Assembly: GCA_022316685.1 (NCBI GenBank)
Contig: JAKJHU010001643.1
Span: 1-64,000 of the forward strand
DNA length: 64,000 nucleotides
Reading direction: 5' to 3'
From: Progne subis subis
Lineage: Eukaryota > Chordata > Aves > Passeriformes > Hirundinidae
Shown piece after piece: positions 21,848 to 31,080 of this stretch. Numbering within the stretch: position 1 is the first letter of the stretch; each line of letters begins with the position of its first letter. Both the position numbers and the translations under genes were made by a program. The notes under the pieces were generated by a model. It ran no database searches and had not been told where the DNA came from. It was given only the letters and a program-made list of their open reading frames with translations.

Positions 21848-22803
21848 ATGGTACAATCACTGACTTTACGATACGCGTCAACGGGCACTCAGACTGACCC
21901 ATTAGATCTGAGGGTCAAAGGGGCTGATATTCCACCTCCTCCGGTGGCGTCAGGTGAGGTTAAATTCGATCTGGTGTCTTTGGAGTTTGTAAACTCCAAC
22001 CTGATTTCTTTTGGTGGTTTCCATCTGGGTAACGCCAGGGAGTGTTTGGCCAAACTACCTGAACCATATGAGATCTTGCCTTTGGGCAGGTTCGGGATGT
22101 ACGTTCTGAGTGCGAAACAAGAGAGTCTGAAGAGTCTAAAACACCTGAGGCTCCACCGGTGATCAGCGGTGTTGCGACACTTATTGGAACACCTACTGTG
22201 TCCATCCCGGACAAAAATCCATCATGTCCACTCTGTATGACCCGGTTTACACGGATGCTGGGGCTGATTGACCATCTTAAACAGGCCCATGGGCACGAAA
22301 GATCTGGTTTAGATGCTCTAAGTGTGGGAAGCAAAATCTTAAGTACCACAGTATCGCCTGTCACTTCCCTCGGTGCAAAGGCGAAGTGTGTGTGGTTCCA
22401 AGAGGTGATTGGGTCTGTGAGGTGTGTTCACGTGGTTTTGCAACCAAGATTGGTCTGGCCCAACACAAGAGGCTGAAACATCCTCTTGTACGTAACGAGG
22501 AGCGGATTGTAGCCTCCCATCCCAAAGGGTCATCTTGAGAGGGGCCCACAAGAGGGTACGGACGGAAGAGGAGGAGGCTCTCCTGAGTCAATTGGTGGTG
22601 AAGTATGCTGGTAGCAGGAACATCAATCAGTTAATTATGGAGCATATACCATCAAAGACGGCCAAGCAGATTAGTGACAAATGACGCCTTCTGGTGAAAG
22701 GTCCCTCTAAAAAGGTCCAACTTATACAGAGCGTCGAAAGGGGGAGGGAGGAGCCCCCCAGTCTGCTAAAGGCCCCGTAGAGGGACGCTTAAAGCTCCAT
22801 TAC
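21848..22803 (+). pseudogene. R2-2 N-terminal DNA-binding region, frame-broken
   Basis: Three zinc fingers appear in order. ZF1 is C2H2 (CPLCMTRFTRMLGLIDHLKQ, then AHGH) near 22230. ZF2 is a CX2C...H-type finger (RCSKCGKQNLKYH, then C) near 22311. ZF3 is C2H2 (VCEVCSRGFATKIGLAQHK) near 22415. A Myb-like segment (EEEEALLSQLVVKYAGS) follows near 22565. They lie in different frames, so several indels separate them, and a TGA near 22682 (probably CGA to TGA) cuts the Myb region. These modules recognise the 28S target in R2 proteins. Confidence 0.8.
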
Positions 22804-24675
22804 GTGGATTCCATCAAACTGAGGCTATCGGCAGGCAGAGTCACCAGTTGCCAGGAAGCCTTCAAGAAAATATTAGATGGGCATGATCCGCAGGTGGTGG
22901 TAAATGAGGTTTATGAGAAGTTTCGGGATAGTCTGAATAAGCTCGGCCTAAAGCCCAGTGGTCCCAAGTCTCAAAGGTCATGTGGTCGTGATGCATCCAA
23001 GGTTAATACCAAATGGATGCAGAAAAGAGCTAAGAAGCGGGGGCAATATCTTCGTTATCAGCGAATGTTTCAGTTTCATAGAGGACGGTTGGCACGTGTT
23101 ATCTTGGATAACACGGAAACCCTGCAATGCCAGATACCAACTGGCATTGTCCACAATGCGTTTCAGGCAAGATGGGAACCATCTGGTGGTTTTATGGGTC
23201 TTGAAACTTTCCCTGTGTATAGGGATGCAGATAACACCATGTTTCAGGACCTGATTACAGAGAAAGAGATTGGTAAGAACTTGAATGAAATGCGTAAATC
23301 CTCCGCTCCTGGGCCTGATGGGATTACTCTGGGTCACATTATTACACTTGACCCTAAGTTCTCCTGGTTGAGTGAAATCTTCAACCTATGGCTTTTAACC
23401 GGAACTATTCCGGATGCACTTCGGGACTGTAGGACAGCTTTGATACCCAAGTCTACATGTGCCGAGAGACTTGGTGATATCAATAACTGGAGACCTATCA
23501 CCATTGGATCTGTGGTGTTTAGGTTGTTCTCCAGGATCGCTACGGCGAGGCTGTCACGTGCATGTCCCATCAACCCCAGGCAATGGGGTTTTATTTGTGC
23601 ATCCGGATGTTCTGAGAACTTGAAGCTGTTCCAGCTTCTTGTTAAATGTGCAAAACAGGAGCATCGAGATCTGGGGCACGTATTCGTGGACATTGCCAAG
23701 GCCTTTGACACTGTAAGTCATCAGCATATTATTGCGGGTCTAGTCGAGAGAGGGGTTGATGCCCACATTATTCATCTGGTAGGTGAGATGTACAGAAACA
23801 TCAAAACGTACATCATCACCAAAAAAGCGAAAACAGACCCAATTAACATCCGTTCTGGTGTCAAGCAGGGTGACCCCATGTCACCTCTGTTACTCAATTT
23901 GGCACTCGACCCTCTTCTATGTAAACTTGAGACAGAAGGTAAAGGGTTCCATCATGGAGGGTTTCAAGTTACGGCCATGGCTTTTGCGGACGATCTGGTG
24001 CTACTGAGCGACTCTTGGGACGGCATGCAATATAACATCCAGATCTTGGAGACCTTTTGTGAACTTACCGGTCTCCAGACTCAAGGGGAGAAATGCCACG
24101 GTTTTTACATCAAACCGACTAAGGACTCGTATACCATCAATGATTGTCCTGCCTGGCTGATTAAAGGGACTCCCCTTAACATGATCGACCCAGGAAGCTC
24201 AGAAAAATATCTTGGCATCCATATCGACCCCTGGGTGGGCTTTGCCGATTCAGACTTATCCAGGAAACTTGAAGACTGGCTCCATCGGATTAGTGACGCA
24301 CCACTCAAACCTTTCCAGAAGGTCGATATACTCAGGACCTATACCATCCCAAGGCTGATATATCTGGCCGACCATACCGAAGTAACATCTGGGCTCCTCA
24401 AATCCCTTGATCTATTAATAAGGAGAATGGTCAAGGAGTGGCTTCACCTTCCATCAAGTACCTGTGATGCCATCTTGTACTCAAAGTTTAAAGATGGAGG
24501 GCTCGGACTCATCAAATTGGCTGCGCTCTTACCAAGCATTCAAGCGCGAAGATTGCATAAACTGGCTCAATCTTCGGATGGTACTCTGGTTTCATTTTTG
24601 AAGGGTGAACATCTCGAGAGGATACACAAAAAACTGTGGGACGAGCAGGAGGAGTTAAGGAGTCCATCCCGCTGA
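22804..24675 (+). CDS. R2-2 reverse transcriptase domain (623-residue open frame)
   Basis: The long open frame carries all recognisable RT motifs of a non-LTR element. Examples are SSAPGPDGITLGHI near residue 170, VFVDIAKAFDTVSH (motif A, about residue 297), SGVKQGDPMSPLLLNLALD (motif B) and AFADDLVLLSDS (catalytic DD at about residues 395-396), followed by thumb sequence. The enzyme copies R2 RNA into DNA at the nicked 28S gene. The frame has no interruption over about 1.9 kb, in contrast to the N-terminal region. It ends by a frameshift near 24640-24675, where the C-terminal frame takes over. The true protein would start upstream of 22804. Confidence 0.9.
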   Translation: MDSIKLRLSAGRVTSCQEAFKKILDGHDPQVVVNEVYEKFRDSLNKLGLKPSGPKSQRSCGRDASKVNTKWMQKRAKKRGQYLRYQRMFQFHRGRLARVILDNTETLQCQIPTGIVHNAFQARWEPSGGFMGLETFPVYRDADNTMFQDLITEKEIGKNLNEMRKSSAPGPDGITLGHIITLDPKFSWLSEIFNLWLLTGTIPDALRDCRTALIPKSTCAERLGDINNWRPITIGSVVFRLFSRIATARLSRACPINPRQWGFICASGCSENLKLFQLLVKCAKQEHRDLGHVFVDIAKAFDTVSHQHIIAGLVERGVDAHIIHLVGEMYRNIKTYIITKKAKTDPINIRSGVKQGDPMSPLLLNLALDPLLCKLETEGKGFHHGGFQVTAMAFADDLVLLSDSWDGMQYNIQILETFCELTGLQTQGEKCHGFYIKPTKDSYTINDCPAWLIKGTPLNMIDPGSSEKYLGIHIDPWVGFADSDLSRKLEDWLHRISDAPLKPFQKVDILRTYTIPRLIYLADHTEVTSGLLKSLDLLIRRMVKEWLHLPSSTCDAILYSKFKDGGLGLIKLAALLPSIQARRLHKLAQSSDGTLVSFLKGEHLERIHKKLWDEQEELRSPSR

Positions 24676-25535
24676 TTTGGGAGCCCATCCCTGAGATAGA
24701 GTTTGTTACAGGAGAGGAAGCCTTGTCGGAATGGGAGGCTCCCCGTCCTCGGATCCACCTTCCTAAACTGTGTGATTGGAGGAAGGTGGAATTCAACAAA
24801 TGGAAACAGCTGGTCGCTCAGGGCCATGGAATTGGGAACTTTGAGAACGATAGCATCAGTAATGGTTGGTTGGTGCATTACCGCAGCATCCCTCACAGGA
24901 AACTTATAACTGTGCTACAATTAAGAGCGAATGTTTACCCTACACGTGAATTTCTGGCAAGGGGTAGACATGAGTGCTATGTAAGATCCTGTAGGCACTG
25001 TGGCGCCGATTATGAGACAACCGCCCATGCCATCGGGAATTGCCCAATCACGCAAGAAGCCAGAATAAAAAGACATAACTCCATCTGTGAAACTCTTAGC
25101 CGTGAGGCCAAGAGAGAAAATTGGACAGTGTTCCAGGAACCACACTTGAGAGACGCACAAAATGAACTATATAAACCGGATTTAATCTTTGTAAAGGAAG
25201 GGAAGGCACTTGTAGTGGATGTGACAGTTCGATACGAGCATAGCAACTCATCTTTAAAAGAGGCCGCTACCGAGAAGGCAAAGAAATACCAGCATCTCCT
25301 TCCTCAAATTCGTGAACTTACTAACGCTACAACGGTCGAGTTCTTGGGCTTTCCCTTGGGAGCGCGGGGAAAGTGGTTCGAGAAGACCTCTGAGTTGCTA
25401 CAGGCCCTGGGTCTCTCTAAAACGAGGCTAGGGAAGATAGCCCGGGCCCTGGCTTCCAGAGCGCTCTTCTCTTCCGTTGACATTGTTCATATATTTACTA
25501 GTAAAGCACGGGAGATTGTACCTTTGAACGAATAA
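24636..25535 (+). CDS. R2-2 C-terminal zinc knuckle and restriction-like endonuclease
   Basis: This frame continues the R2 protein after a single indel. It contains a charged linker, the CRHCGADYETTAHAIGNC knuckle near residue 125, and the endonuclease core YKPDLIFVKEGKALVVDVTV with both catalytic Asp residues of the PD-X12-D motif. The domain then continues through LGFPLGARGKW and ends at TAA (25533-25535), leaving about 175 bases of 3' UTR. In R2 this domain nicks the 28S strand that primes reverse transcription. Its residues look intact, so only the frame break separates it from the RT. Confidence 0.9.
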   Translation: MGRAGGVKESIPLIWEPIPEIEFVTGEEALSEWEAPRPRIHLPKLCDWRKVEFNKWKQLVAQGHGIGNFENDSISNGWLVHYRSIPHRKLITVLQLRANVYPTREFLARGRHECYVRSCRHCGADYETTAHAIGNCPITQEARIKRHNSICETLSREAKRENWTVFQEPHLRDAQNELYKPDLIFVKEGKALVVDVTVRYEHSNSSLKEAATEKAKKYQHLLPQIRELTNATTVEFLGFPLGARGKWFEKTSELLQALGLSKTRLGKIARALASRALFSSVDIVHIFTSKAREIVPLNE

Positions 25536-25710
25536 AGGCCCCTTCCCTGAGTGGTATCAGCTGGACAGATGGAATTGGTTTCGGGAGGGAGGGGTTCATC
25601 CAATCATAACGCGTCGTTGCCCTTTTTGGGCATCAAATTCCAATCTGGACAGGTGGACGGGCCACCTATACTTAACCCGGAACAGAAACATAATTTTATG
25701 TGTTTATAAA
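25536..25710 (+). other. R2-2 3' UTR
   Basis: It shares with R2 element 1 the blocks CATAACGCGTC, AGGTGGACGGGCCACCT (25651-25667, a short stem) and the following CTTAACCCGG. The R2 3' UTR is what the protein binds to start target-primed reverse transcription. The 3' end is TTTATAAA directly against TAGCC of 28S. Confidence 0.8.
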
Positions 25711-25755
<45 letters not shown>

Positions 25756-25788
25756 GGACGAGATTCCCACTGTCCCTACCTACTATCC

Positions 25789-25819
<31 letters not shown>

Positions 25820-25832
25820 CGGAATCAGCGGG
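25711..25832 (+). pseudogene. 28S rRNA fragment downstream of the R2 site
   Basis: It begins TAGCCAAATGCCTCGTCATC and follows 28S to GGCGGAATCAGCGGG, then breaks off into a tandem array. One visible change is GGATGGACGAG for GGATGAACGAG. Confidence 0.93.
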
Positions 25833-26740
25833 ATCACAGTGACAGCAGCGTGGTTCATGCTGGGTGAGACTGGGATCACACTGAGGGTGACTGGAATCAT
25901 AGTGGGATTGACTGGGAGTGACTGTGAGCAACTGGAATCACACTGAAAGCAACTGGGATATACTGGGAGAGACTAGCAGAATGCTGGGGGTGACTGGGAT
26001 ATACTGGGAGAGACAGGCAGTCATGGGGATCATACTGGAGGCTGCTGGGCTCATACTGGCATTGACAGAGAACAAGTGGGATCTCACTGCGGGCCACTGG
26101 CCTCATACTGGGAGTGACTGGGATCATACTGGGATTATACTGTAAGTGACTGGAATCATACTGGGAGTGGCTACAATCATACTGGGATTATAGTGGGAGT
26201 GACTGGACCCTGACTGGGGGTTACTGGGAGCTACCAGGCCCATACTGGGAACCAACTGTGCTCACACTGGGAGAAACTGGGAGCAACCGAGAATGACAGG
26301 GTGCATGCTGGTGACAACTGGATGTCCTGGCAGTGACTGGGATAAAACTGGGGACAACTGAACCACGCTGGAGTAACTGGAAGTGCCTGGCAATGACTAC
26401 GAGAGTGTTCAGGGCACTGGGATATACTGGGAGTGCCTGAGACCATGCAGGTGCTGACTGGGACCACACTGGGAGCCACTGGGAATGTGCTGGGGGGAAC
26501 AGGGACCACGCTGGGGGAAACTGGGGGCAATTGTGAGTGACTGGGGCCCTGCTGGGAGAAACTGGGATTGTACTGGACTCATACTGGGATAGTACTGGGA
26601 GTGACTGGGGCTACGCTAGGAGCAAGTGGGAGAACTGGGAACACACTGGATGAAAGTGGGAGTAACTGCGACTGTGCTGGGGGCAAATGGCACCATAATG
26701 GGGAATGACTGGGAGTGACTGGGCTCATACTGGGAGCAGC
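25833..26740. repeat. Tandem array of ACTGGGATCATACTGGGAGTG-type units
   Basis: Degenerate units built around ACTGGGA, CATACTGGGAGTG and GTGACTGGGATC follow each other for about 900 bases. The reverse complement of the same repeat forms the array at 31853-32780. It also reaches close to the MHC leader exon (27460-27500). Open frames across it are artefacts. Confidence 0.85.
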
Positions 26741-27470
26741 CACTTCCAGCACCGGGACCCCCAAACCCCTTTCCCGGCCATCCCGCCCCTCCAGCCCCAG
26801 CACCCCCGCCGGGGTCCCGCCAATCGCAGGGGTCCCCCCTCTCGGGGTCCCCGCTTTGGGCCTCTGGGGCTCTCCTCACAGTCCCGCTCAGGGAAGCCGC
26901 AGCTCTCCCGGGGCTCCCCAAACCCGGTGTCCCCCCGCCTGTCCCGCCGGTCCCGCGCTCCCCACGTGGCCCCGGCAGAGCTCGGAGCGCCCGGCCCGGG
27001 AAGCCCAACCCCCACCGCGGGGGGACCCGCATCCCCCGCCCCCCAACGGGGTTCTGCCGCCACCGCCACCGGGACCCCCAAAAACACCTCCCGGGAGCCC
27101 CCGATGTCCCCTCGAGGGGCATCTGCGGCTCAGCTTTGGAGCCCTGCAAGCTCCAAACACCCGCCCAAAAACCCCAAACCCAGGGAGCCCCGGGATATTT
27201 GGGGCGAGCTCCCCCTCCCCGGGCACCTGCGGGATGGGGGACGATGGTCCCGGGGCTTCTGCGGCTTCAGGGGGCGTTGGAGCCGCCCGCTCCTCCTCTC
27301 CTCTTCTTCCTGCTGCTTCCTGCTGCCGCTCAGCCTCTTCCTCCCTCCCTCCTCCTCCCCCGTTCCCTGAACCCCTGGCAGCCCGCGGGAGCAGCGGGGA
27401 TGGAGCCGGGACAGGTTGGAATGCAGAGAGGGGTGAGGGGGATGCCAGCAGTGGGAGCGACTGGGCTGTA
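26741..27470 (+). promoter_or_regulatory. GC- and CpG-rich region upstream of the MHC class I leader
   Basis: This is a CpG-rich stretch of about 700 bases in front of the class I leader exon. It contains a CCAAT core near 26818 and GGGGTCCCC palindromes nearby, which could be Y-box or kappaB-like sites, but no conserved X/Y spacing was confirmed. Proline-rich open frames here reflect base composition. It is plausibly a promoter region; confidence is low. Confidence 0.35.
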
Positions 27471-27516
27471 CTGGGATCATACTGGGATCATACTGGGAGT
27501 GCGTGGGAGCAGCGCC

Positions 27517-27552
27517 ATGGCTCCAGCGCTGGGGCTGGGGGCGCTCCTGGGG
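27517..27552 (+). pseudogene. MHC class I leader exon remnant
   Basis: An ATG in good context (GCGCCATGG) begins MAPALGLGALLG, a hydrophobic start of the type seen in avian class I signal peptides, followed by a possible donor GGTGCGAGG. It is shorter than a normal leader, so the exon may be truncated or the donor misassigned. Confidence 0.55.
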
Positions 27553-27657
27553 GTGCGAGGGGGGAGTGGGTCCCCCCGGCACCGGACCCTGAACCGCCAT
27601 TCCCGGCACCGGGACCCCCCTGTTCCCTTTTTCCTGCACAGATACACGCCCGCCCCC

Positions 27658-27702
<45 letters not shown>

Positions 27703-27722
27703 ACCCCCCCCCCCCCCCCCCC
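27658..27722. repeat. Poly-C tract
   Basis: About 65 bases of almost pure C interrupted by single A residues. Its true length is unlikely to be reliable. The remainder of 27723-28204 is C-rich intron-like sequence without a gene. Confidence 0.9.
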
Positions 27723-28204
27723 CGCCATCCAATGGCTCCCAGCCTCCAGTCTTCCCGTGTGCTTCACCCTGCGATGCCCTGGAATGCCTTGGAACCCCAT
27801 TCCTGCCGTTCCCAGCCCCCAGCCCCACCTTTCTTCAAAACCAGAGACCCCCCGAACTCCCCCTTCCCAAACATTCCAAGTCTCCCCACCCTGGTCCCCC
27901 CTTCTTGGGAAACCCTGGAATCCCCTTTCTTGGCGTCAAGGACCCCATGGAACTCCCTGCCCCCCCATTTCCCTGACCCTGAGACGTCCCTGCACCCCCA
28001 TTCCTGAGAGCCGAGATGCTTTTTTACCCCTTTGCCCGGGACTGAGATCCCCCTGCACCCCCTTATCCGGCACCAACACAACCTATTCCCAGCCACCCCA
28101 CCTCTCCCAGCCCCCAGACCCACCCTTTTCCCTGATCCTGGGGCCCCTGGGCCCCCACTTCTGCATTTCCCAGCCCCTCCCTTCCTCACTCTGAGGAGCC
28201 CTGG

Positions 28205-28659
28205 TGATGCCTTAAGTTTTAGCTTTCGTATTTTTCAGGTTCTGTGCTGCCTTGGTGTGGAACTCTGAGCTTCCTATTCAGTAAGTTCTCTTCACAGGGC
28301 AGGTAGACAAAACAAATCCTTCTCCAGCTTGAGACCAAGGACAACCCTTACAAGCTTCAGGCCCAAAAAGGAAACAACAGGGAACTGAAGAGAGCAAACA
28401 AGGAGGATGAGACTTCAGACCCTGAAGCTGAAATTGGACAATTAACCCTGATATGAAAATGGACCAAAAACTTATCAAAGTGTGAAACCTCGTGACTGGT
28501 CATCCATTTTGTGACCATTTTGGGTTCATCTTGGGTGTAGCCCTGGCCAGACTCTTGCTCTGCCCAAGGTGTATCCTTTTAAGGCCATTTAATGAATAAC
28601 TACTTTATTCTTTTAGCTCTGTCTAGTCTCTGTTCCAGGTCAGCCTCCTCAAGGCATCA
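28205..28659. mobile_element. Solo LTR in MHC class I intron 1
   Basis: A 455-bp element has inverted ends TGATGCCTTAAG and CTCAAGGCATCA and is flanked on both sides by CTGG, a 4-bp target duplication. No internal retroviral sequence is present. It sits between the leader and alpha-1 exons. Confidence 0.8.
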
Positions 28660-28871
28660 CTGGCACCCCTTTTCCTGGGCGCAGGATTCCCTGGACACCC
28701 CATCCCCCCTCTCCCAGTCCCTGCACCCCCTTTCCTTGACTCTGAGCCCCTGAACCTCCTTCCCAGCTCAGCCAGTTCTTCCAGTCCTCCCTTTCCTTGA
28801 CCTGTAACCCCCCTGGATCCCCAAACTCCCACTTTCAGTCCCCCAGCTCCCCCAAATCACTGTGTCCCCGC

Positions 28872-29040
28872 AGTTCTCCACTCCCTGCAGTCCCTGGAAG
28901 TGGCAGTGTTGGAGCCCAGTGTGGGGGTCCCCCAGTCCTTGATTGTGGGGACGTGGACGGGACCCCTGTGAGTGCTGGGACAGCGAGCGGGGCCAGATGG
29001 AGCCACAGACACTGGGGATGGCAGCGGGAGCTGAGCCAGG
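28872..29040 (+). pseudogene. MHC class I alpha-1 exon remnant (exon 2)
   Basis: A CCCCGCAG acceptor precedes LHSLQSLEVAVLEPSVGVPQ, the standard start of a class I alpha-1 domain. After a shift the sequence continues VDGTPVS and, after a second shift, DSERGQMEPQTLGMAAGAEP then GYWDRQ, all hallmark alpha-1 positions. From there the exon dissolves into 23-bp repeats of its own GYWDRQ codons. About one third of the domain is missing. Confidence 0.88.
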
Positions 29041-29880
29041 ATATTGGGACAGGCAGAGCTGGGATATTGGGAAGGCAGAGCTGGGATATTGGGACAGGCA
29101 GAGCTGGGACATTGGGACAGCCAGAGCTGGGATATTGGGACAGGCAGAGCTGGAATTGGGACAGGCAGAGCTGGGATTGGGACAGCAGAGCTGGGACATT
29201 GGGACAGCGAGCTGGGATATTGGGACAGGCAGAGCTGGGATATTGGGACAGGCAGAGCTGGGATATGGGATAGGCAGAGCTGGGACATTGGGACAGGCAG
29301 AGCTGGGACATTGGGACAGCCAGAGCTGGGAATATTGGGACAGGCAGAGCTGGGACATTGGGACAGGCAGAGCTGGATATTGGGACAGGCAGAGCTGGGA
29401 TATTGGGACAGGCAGAGCTGGATATTGGGACAGGCAGAGCTGGGACATTGGGACAGGCAGAGCTGGAATATTGGGACAGGCAGAGCTGGGACATTGGGAC
29501 ACCAGAGCTGGAATATTGGGACAGGCAGAGCTGGGACATTGGGACAGGCAGAGCTGGGACATTGGGATAGGCAGAGCTGGGACATTGGGACAGCAGAGCT
29601 GGGACATTGGGACAGCAGAGCTGGGATATTGGGACAGGCAGAGCTGGGATACTGGGACAGGCAGAGCTGGGACATTGGGACAGCCAGAGCTGGGACATTG
29701 GGACACAGAGCTGGAATATTGGGATAGGCAGAGCTGGGACATTGGGACAGGCAGAGCTGGGACATTGGGACAGGCAGAGCTGGGAATTGGGACAGGCAGA
29801 GCTGGAATATTGGGACAGGCAGAGCTGGAATATTGGGATAGGCAGAGCTGGAATTGGGACAGGCAGAGCTGGATATTGAG
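29033..29880 (+). repeat. 23-bp minisatellite derived from MHC alpha-1 coding sequence
   Basis: About 37 units of roughly GAGCTGGGATATTGGGACAG plus GCA (18-23 bp) run head to tail. The first unit, GAGCCAGGATATTGGGACAG then GCA, is the alpha-1 coding stretch for EPGYWDRQ at the end of the exon remnant, so the array grew out of the exon. Variants are ATATT/ACATT, AGGCAG/AGCAG and GGAATTGGG. Long frames on both strands are repeat artefacts. Confidence 0.92.
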
Positions 29881-29884
29881 ATAG

Positions 29885-30543
29885 TGTCCTAGGATGACTT
29901 TATGATGCTTGTATCCCAAGTCCTCTGTTCTGTTTATGCTGTATATTGAGTTCTGTGCTTTTAAGACTGGTTCTAAGAGCAAGGAGAAGCGCGGAGTTTG
30001 TTTTGAGAGAATTGCCTGACTCCTCCACATTCTTCTCTGGACAGGGTGTTCAGTGGAGGCTTGGAGAGACTGCAGGAGAGATCTTTTTGCTTTTACTTAG
30101 TTTCAGCTAGCTAGGGCAGAGAAGTTCCCTGGACTGTATTTTTTCTTTTTTTTTTTTTTTCTCCTGGGACTGTTTAAACCTGCTCGGGACTGGAAAAACC
30201 CAGGGAGCACTGGGGGCTTGCACCTGCAGCCCACCAGGGCCTGGACCTTGGCATTTTCCAGCAGGACGGACCGGACTGATGAGAGACTGAGAGAGAGCTG
30301 AGCTCCACCCACGGCAAGAACTTTCTCAATTTGCCATCTCACTCCAGAACGAGAGGTTTTATTGTTTCATATTATTCATTCTTTGTACTTGTATGCACTT
30401 TGTTTGTTAAGTAAAATAGTTTTTTCCAATTTTCTCCAAGGAAGTTCTTTACCAGAGTGGTTGGGGGGAGGGGCCATTTGGGTTTGCTTCCCAGAGGGAT
30501 CCCATTCAGGGGTTTTCTCCCAAATTTGCCCTAAACCAGGATA
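29885..30543. mobile_element. Solo LTR after the minisatellite
   Basis: A 659-bp element runs from TGTCCTAGG to CCAGGATA with imperfect inverted ends and GATAG on both sides (29880-29884 and 30544-30548), a 5-bp target duplication. It resembles common passerine LTRs of the TGTCC...GGATGACTTTATG type. No internal genes are present. Confidence 0.8.
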
Positions 30544-30801
30544 GATAGCCACACCCGACTCAAGGAGAGGAACCAGTACGTGGCTGGCAGTGACCTGGAG
30601 ATGGGGCCGGTACACGCAGAAGAGGGGGGAGTGGAGGGAGCTAGGGGCTGGGATCTCTGGGAATGGAGGACTCTAAGGGGCTGGGCTGGGATCTCTAGGG
30701 ATGGGGGGGATCTGTGGGGCTGGAATGGGAATCCAGGGAACTCCCAGAGGCTCTGTGGGCCTGGGACACGACTCCTGGGTTCCTTCTCTCCTCATTTCCA
30801 G

Positions 30802-31080
30802 GTCTCCACATGGTGCAGGTGGTTTCCAGCTGTGACCTCCTGTCCAACGGAGAATCCATGGATCCCATGGATCCCTGTGGCTATGACAGGTGGGATTTCA
30901 TCTCCTTCCAGCTGCGATCCAGGAGCTTTGCAGTGTCTGATGGTTCAACTGGATCACCCAGAAGTGCTGGGAATCCAAAGGGATCATGGTGGAGCAGATG
31001 AAGTATTACCTGGGACACACCTGTGTGAAAGAGCTCCCAAAATACATCAGATATGGTTGGGATGCTGTGGAGCACAAAGA
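30802..31080 (+). pseudogene. MHC class I alpha-2 exon remnant (exon 3)
   Basis: An acceptor CTCATTTCCAG precedes GLHMVQVVSSCDLL, then GYDRWDFISFQL and FAVSDGS in one frame. After a frameshift near 30945 the sequence continues EQMKYYLGHTCVKELPKYIR and YG. Both disulfide cysteines of the alpha-2 domain (in SCDLL and HTCVKE) are present. The region near the expected donor after EHK reads GATGGG, so the splice donor appears lost. The match to avian class I exon 3 is unmistakable; the single indel makes it a pseudoexon unless it is a sequencing error. Confidence 0.92.

Larger units (their letters stand above)
21508..25710 (+). mobile_element. R2 retrotransposon 2, near full length
   Basis: It runs from just after the TAGC that follows R2 element 1 to the exact downstream 28S junction at 25711. 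It has a 5' UTR, three N-terminal zinc fingers and a Myb-like segment, RT, C-terminal zinc knuckle, endonuclease and a 3' UTR. Three fingers place it in the R2-A clade. Protein and UTR differ clearly from R2 element 1, so these are two subfamilies. R2 elements are known in songbirds. Confidence 0.92.
27517..31080 (+). pseudogene. MHC class I heavy chain pseudogene
   Basis: Class I heavy chains present peptides to T cells. Three exon remnants are in order on the plus strand: leader (27517), alpha-1 (28872) and alpha-2 (30802). No alpha-3 immunoglobulin exon, membrane or tail exon is found downstream. Intron 1 holds a solo LTR, the alpha-1 exon runs into a minisatellite, and a second solo LTR follows. 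The alpha-1 and alpha-2 exons are frameshifted. The gene cannot make a class I molecule. The flanking reversed arrays and nearby rDNA suggest an unstable microchromosome location. Confidence 0.88.

Noticed and set aside
26705..28194. Long proline-rich open frames (up to 430 residues) in the GC-rich region
   Set aside because: Several frames on both strands are open at once, with no domains; this is a base-composition effect over promoter, poly-C and intron sequence.
28768..30030. Open frames of 290-420 residues on both strands across the 23-bp array
   Set aside because: They consist of repeated units such as WDIGTGRAG or PALPVPMSQLCLSQ and exist only because the repeat lacks stops.
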